Part shown: positions 62,655 to 64,000 of the stretch, in pieces
Numbering within the stretch: position 1 is the first letter of the stretch
Layout of the letters: each line of letters starts with the position of its first letter
Source: Leifsonia xyli subsp. xyli str. CTCB07
GTDB lineage: Bacteria; Actinomycetota; Actinomycetes; Actinomycetales; Microbacteriaceae
Assembly: GCF_000007665.1 (NCBI RefSeq)
Contig: NC_006087.1
Location: 248,001-312,000, forward strand
Direction of reading: 5' to 3'
Length of the DNA stretch: 64,000 bases
Program-made: the position numbers and the translations under genes
Notes under the pieces: model-generated
Databases searched by the model: none
What the model was told of the DNA's origin: nothing
The model's input: only the letters and a program-made list of their open reading frames with translations

Positions 62655-63425
62655 ATGAGGAAGGTGACCATCAATGCCCGAGCCGCCTCCGGCCCCTCCA
62701 CCCAGCCCAGAACACTCCTGCGCCGCGCGGACGGCAGCTCCATTCGTGTGCTCGTCGTCGATGACGAGCACACGCTCACGGATCTGCTCGCCATGGCCCT
62801 CCACTACGAGGACTGGGAGGTGAAGACCGCCTCGAACGGGCAGCAGGCTCTCCAGTTCTCCCGAGAATTTAGGCCGGATGTCGTGGTTCTGGACATCATG
62901 CTCCCCGACATCGACGGCTTGCAGGTGCTTTCCCGGATGCGCGCCGACGGCAATGAGGCTCCCGTCCTCTTCCTCACCGCGAAAGACGCGCTGGACGACC
63001 GCATCGCCGGTCTCACCGCCGGAGGCGACGATTACGTCACGAAGCCGTTCAGCCTGGAGGAGCTGGTCGCCCGCCTCCGCGGCCTGCTGCGCCGGTCACG
63101 CGCCGCGGTCGCCGACCAGGACGACCCTGTTCTCGTCGTGGGCGACCTCGTGCTGGACGAGGACAGCTACGAGGTGCATCGCGACGGCGAGCCGATTCAG
63201 CTGACGGCCACCGAGTTTGAACTGCTGCGCTTCCTCATGCGGAATCCGCGGCGCGTGCTGAGCAAAGCGCAGATCCTCGACCGGGTGTGGAGCTACGACT
63301 TCGGGGGGTCCTCCAGTGTGGTCGAGTTGTACATCTCGTACCTGCGCAAGAAGATCGACGCGGGGCGCACCCCGATGATCCACACCGTCCGCGGAGCCGG
63401 TTATATGGTGAAGGCCGTGCAATGA
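62655..63425 (+). CDS. OmpR-family response regulator
   Basis: A protein of about 256 residues with a 26-residue polar start, then a receiver domain (V-L-V-V-D-D-E-H-T, phospho-acceptor in V-V-L-D-I-M-L-P-D-I-D-G, and Y-V-T-K-P-F) and a winged-helix domain (T-A-T-E-F-E-L-L-R-F, S-V-V-E-L-Y-I-S-Y-L-R-K-K). GTG 62664 is another possible start. It overlaps its kinase gene by 4 bases (ATGA). Divergent from the MacB-type exporter, it is a good candidate regulator of that exporter. Intact. Confidence 0.92.
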   Translation: MRKVTINARAASGPSTQPRTLLRRADGSSIRVLVVDDEHTLTDLLAMALHYEDWEVKTASNGQQALQFSREFRPDVVVLDIMLPDIDGLQVLSRMRADGNEAPVLFLTAKDALDDRIAGLTAGGDDYVTKPFSLEELVARLRGLLRRSRAAVADQDDPVLVVGDLVLDEDSYEVHRDGEPIQLTATEFELLRFLMRNPRRVLSKAQILDRVWSYDFGGSSSVVELYISYLRKKIDAGRTPMIHTVRGAGYMVKAVQ

Positions 63426-64000
63426 CCACTGCCCGCTCGGCGGGCGCTCCGACCACCGGCCGCGTGCGCGGCTGGTTCGCGCACATCCGTCCGTTCCGCT
63501 CGTGGGCCCTCCGCAGCCGGGTGGTTCTCGTCGTCGTCGCGATGCTCGCGGTTCTCGGTGCGGCGATCGGGACGGTCAGCGTCCTCGCACTGCGTACCTA
63601 CCTGATGCAGCGCCTCGACGGGCAGCTCACGAGCGCACTTTCCCGCGGCGCGCATGCCGCCGACAGTCTGTTCGGCGCGTCGCCGACCGGGCCCGAGGGC
63701 ATCCGGATCGTGGCCGCCCCCGGTCAGCCGACGGGGACGTTCGGCACCATTCGCAGCGGGAACCAGTTCCTCTTCCCCGTCATCCTCACCGACCGTCCGG
63801 CCGGCAGCGCCGACAACCATCCGGCGGAGCCGCGGGTCGTCGGTCTCATCCCGGGCGATCAGCTCCGCTCCCTGCCCGCGGACGCCAATCCGCGCACGAT
63901 CGACTTTGGCTCCGCTTACGGCGACTACCGCGTTGCCGCGTACCCGCTCGAGAACGGCGACTCCGTCATCATCGGCCTGCCGCTCAGCGACGTTCAGGCG
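63422..64000 (+). CDS. Sensor histidine kinase, N-terminal part (runs off window)
   Basis: From ATG 63422 the open frame continues to the window end: 193 codons. It has a basic cytoplasmic start, a transmembrane helix near residues 36-60 (V-V-L-V-V-V-A-M-L-A-V-L-G) and an extracytoplasmic sensor region. The kinase boxes lie beyond the window. It is translationally coupled to the response regulator gene, which supports the assignment. Confidence 0.85.
   Translation, partial: MTTARSAGAPTTGRVRGWFAHIRPFRSWALRSRVVLVVVAMLAVLGAAIGTVSVLALRTYLMQRLDGQLTSALSRGAHAADSLFGASPTGPEGIRIVAAPGQPTGTFGTIRSGNQFLFPVILTDRPAGSADNHPAEPRVVGLIPGDQLRSLPADANPRTIDFGSAYGDYRVAAYPLENGDSVIIGLPLSDVQA

Overview
The window looks like the chromosome of a high-GC Gram-positive actinobacterium of the Microbacteriaceae, most like Leifsonia xyli. 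The reasons are the high GC content, the many GTG starts and ATGA/GTGA gene overlaps, the conserved block hadA-hadB-murB ... tRNA-Trp-secE-nusG-rplK-rplA, and above all about twenty broken genes (frameshifts, nonsense codons, deletion fusions) among ordinary intact ones. The assignment to Leifsonia is inference from gene content and decay, not from a search.

Layout. 1-3.5 kb: a lower-GC island with an ImmA/IrrE metallopeptidase and a restriction endonuclease-methyltransferase pair, bracketed by two DUF3800 fragments. 3.7-14.9 kb: a broken SRPBCC gene, an FAD oxidoreductase, a LysR regulator divergent from a full-length bifunctional PutA, an OmpR-type two-component pair, a second broken SRPBCC gene and a POT peptide transporter. 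15.3-21.5 kb: a peptidoglycan amino-sugar scavenging cluster (sugar ABC transporter, NagZ-type GH3, AnmK, RpiR/SIS regulator, GH20 hexosaminidase), badly decayed, with NagZ and AnmK joined out of frame by a deletion. 21.5-25.6 kb: an alpha/beta hydrolase, a dead TetR gene and a low-GC patch with an OLD-family ATPase/TOPRIM nuclease broken at a G run, plus a small phage-like CxxC protein. 25.6-36.1 kb: MarR/MFS pair, hydrolase and PucR genes that lost their 3' ends to one deletion, a frameshifted semialdehyde dehydrogenase, an Ig-like surface protein with a sortase-like tail, catalase with its Fur regulator, and a Na+/H+ antiporter.

36.4-36.65 kb holds the most unusual item: a short self-contained transcription unit with two adjacent palindromes at a good promoter, a 27-codon gene ending in a Met/Cys-rich tail, and a terminator. 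36.7-44.8 kb is the housekeeping block (HadAB-like dehydratases, MurB, a dead RecQ-like helicase, tRNA-Trp, SecE, NusG, L11, L1). 45-49 kb has a broken S53 protease, a quinone oxidoreductase-like enzyme and a YqaJ-domain protein.

49.1-60.1 kb is a sugar or polyol catabolic locus: a sugar ABC transporter (all three genes broken), ThuA-like protein, three Gfo/Idh/MocA oxidoreductases, two sugar-phosphate isomerase-like proteins and a ROK repressor. The two divergent operons share an almost identical palindrome laid over the -35 box (49101 and 55716), which makes a local ROK regulon likely. 60.2-64 kb carries a MacB-type ABC exporter pair divergent from an OmpR-type response regulator and its sensor kinase, which runs off the end of the window.
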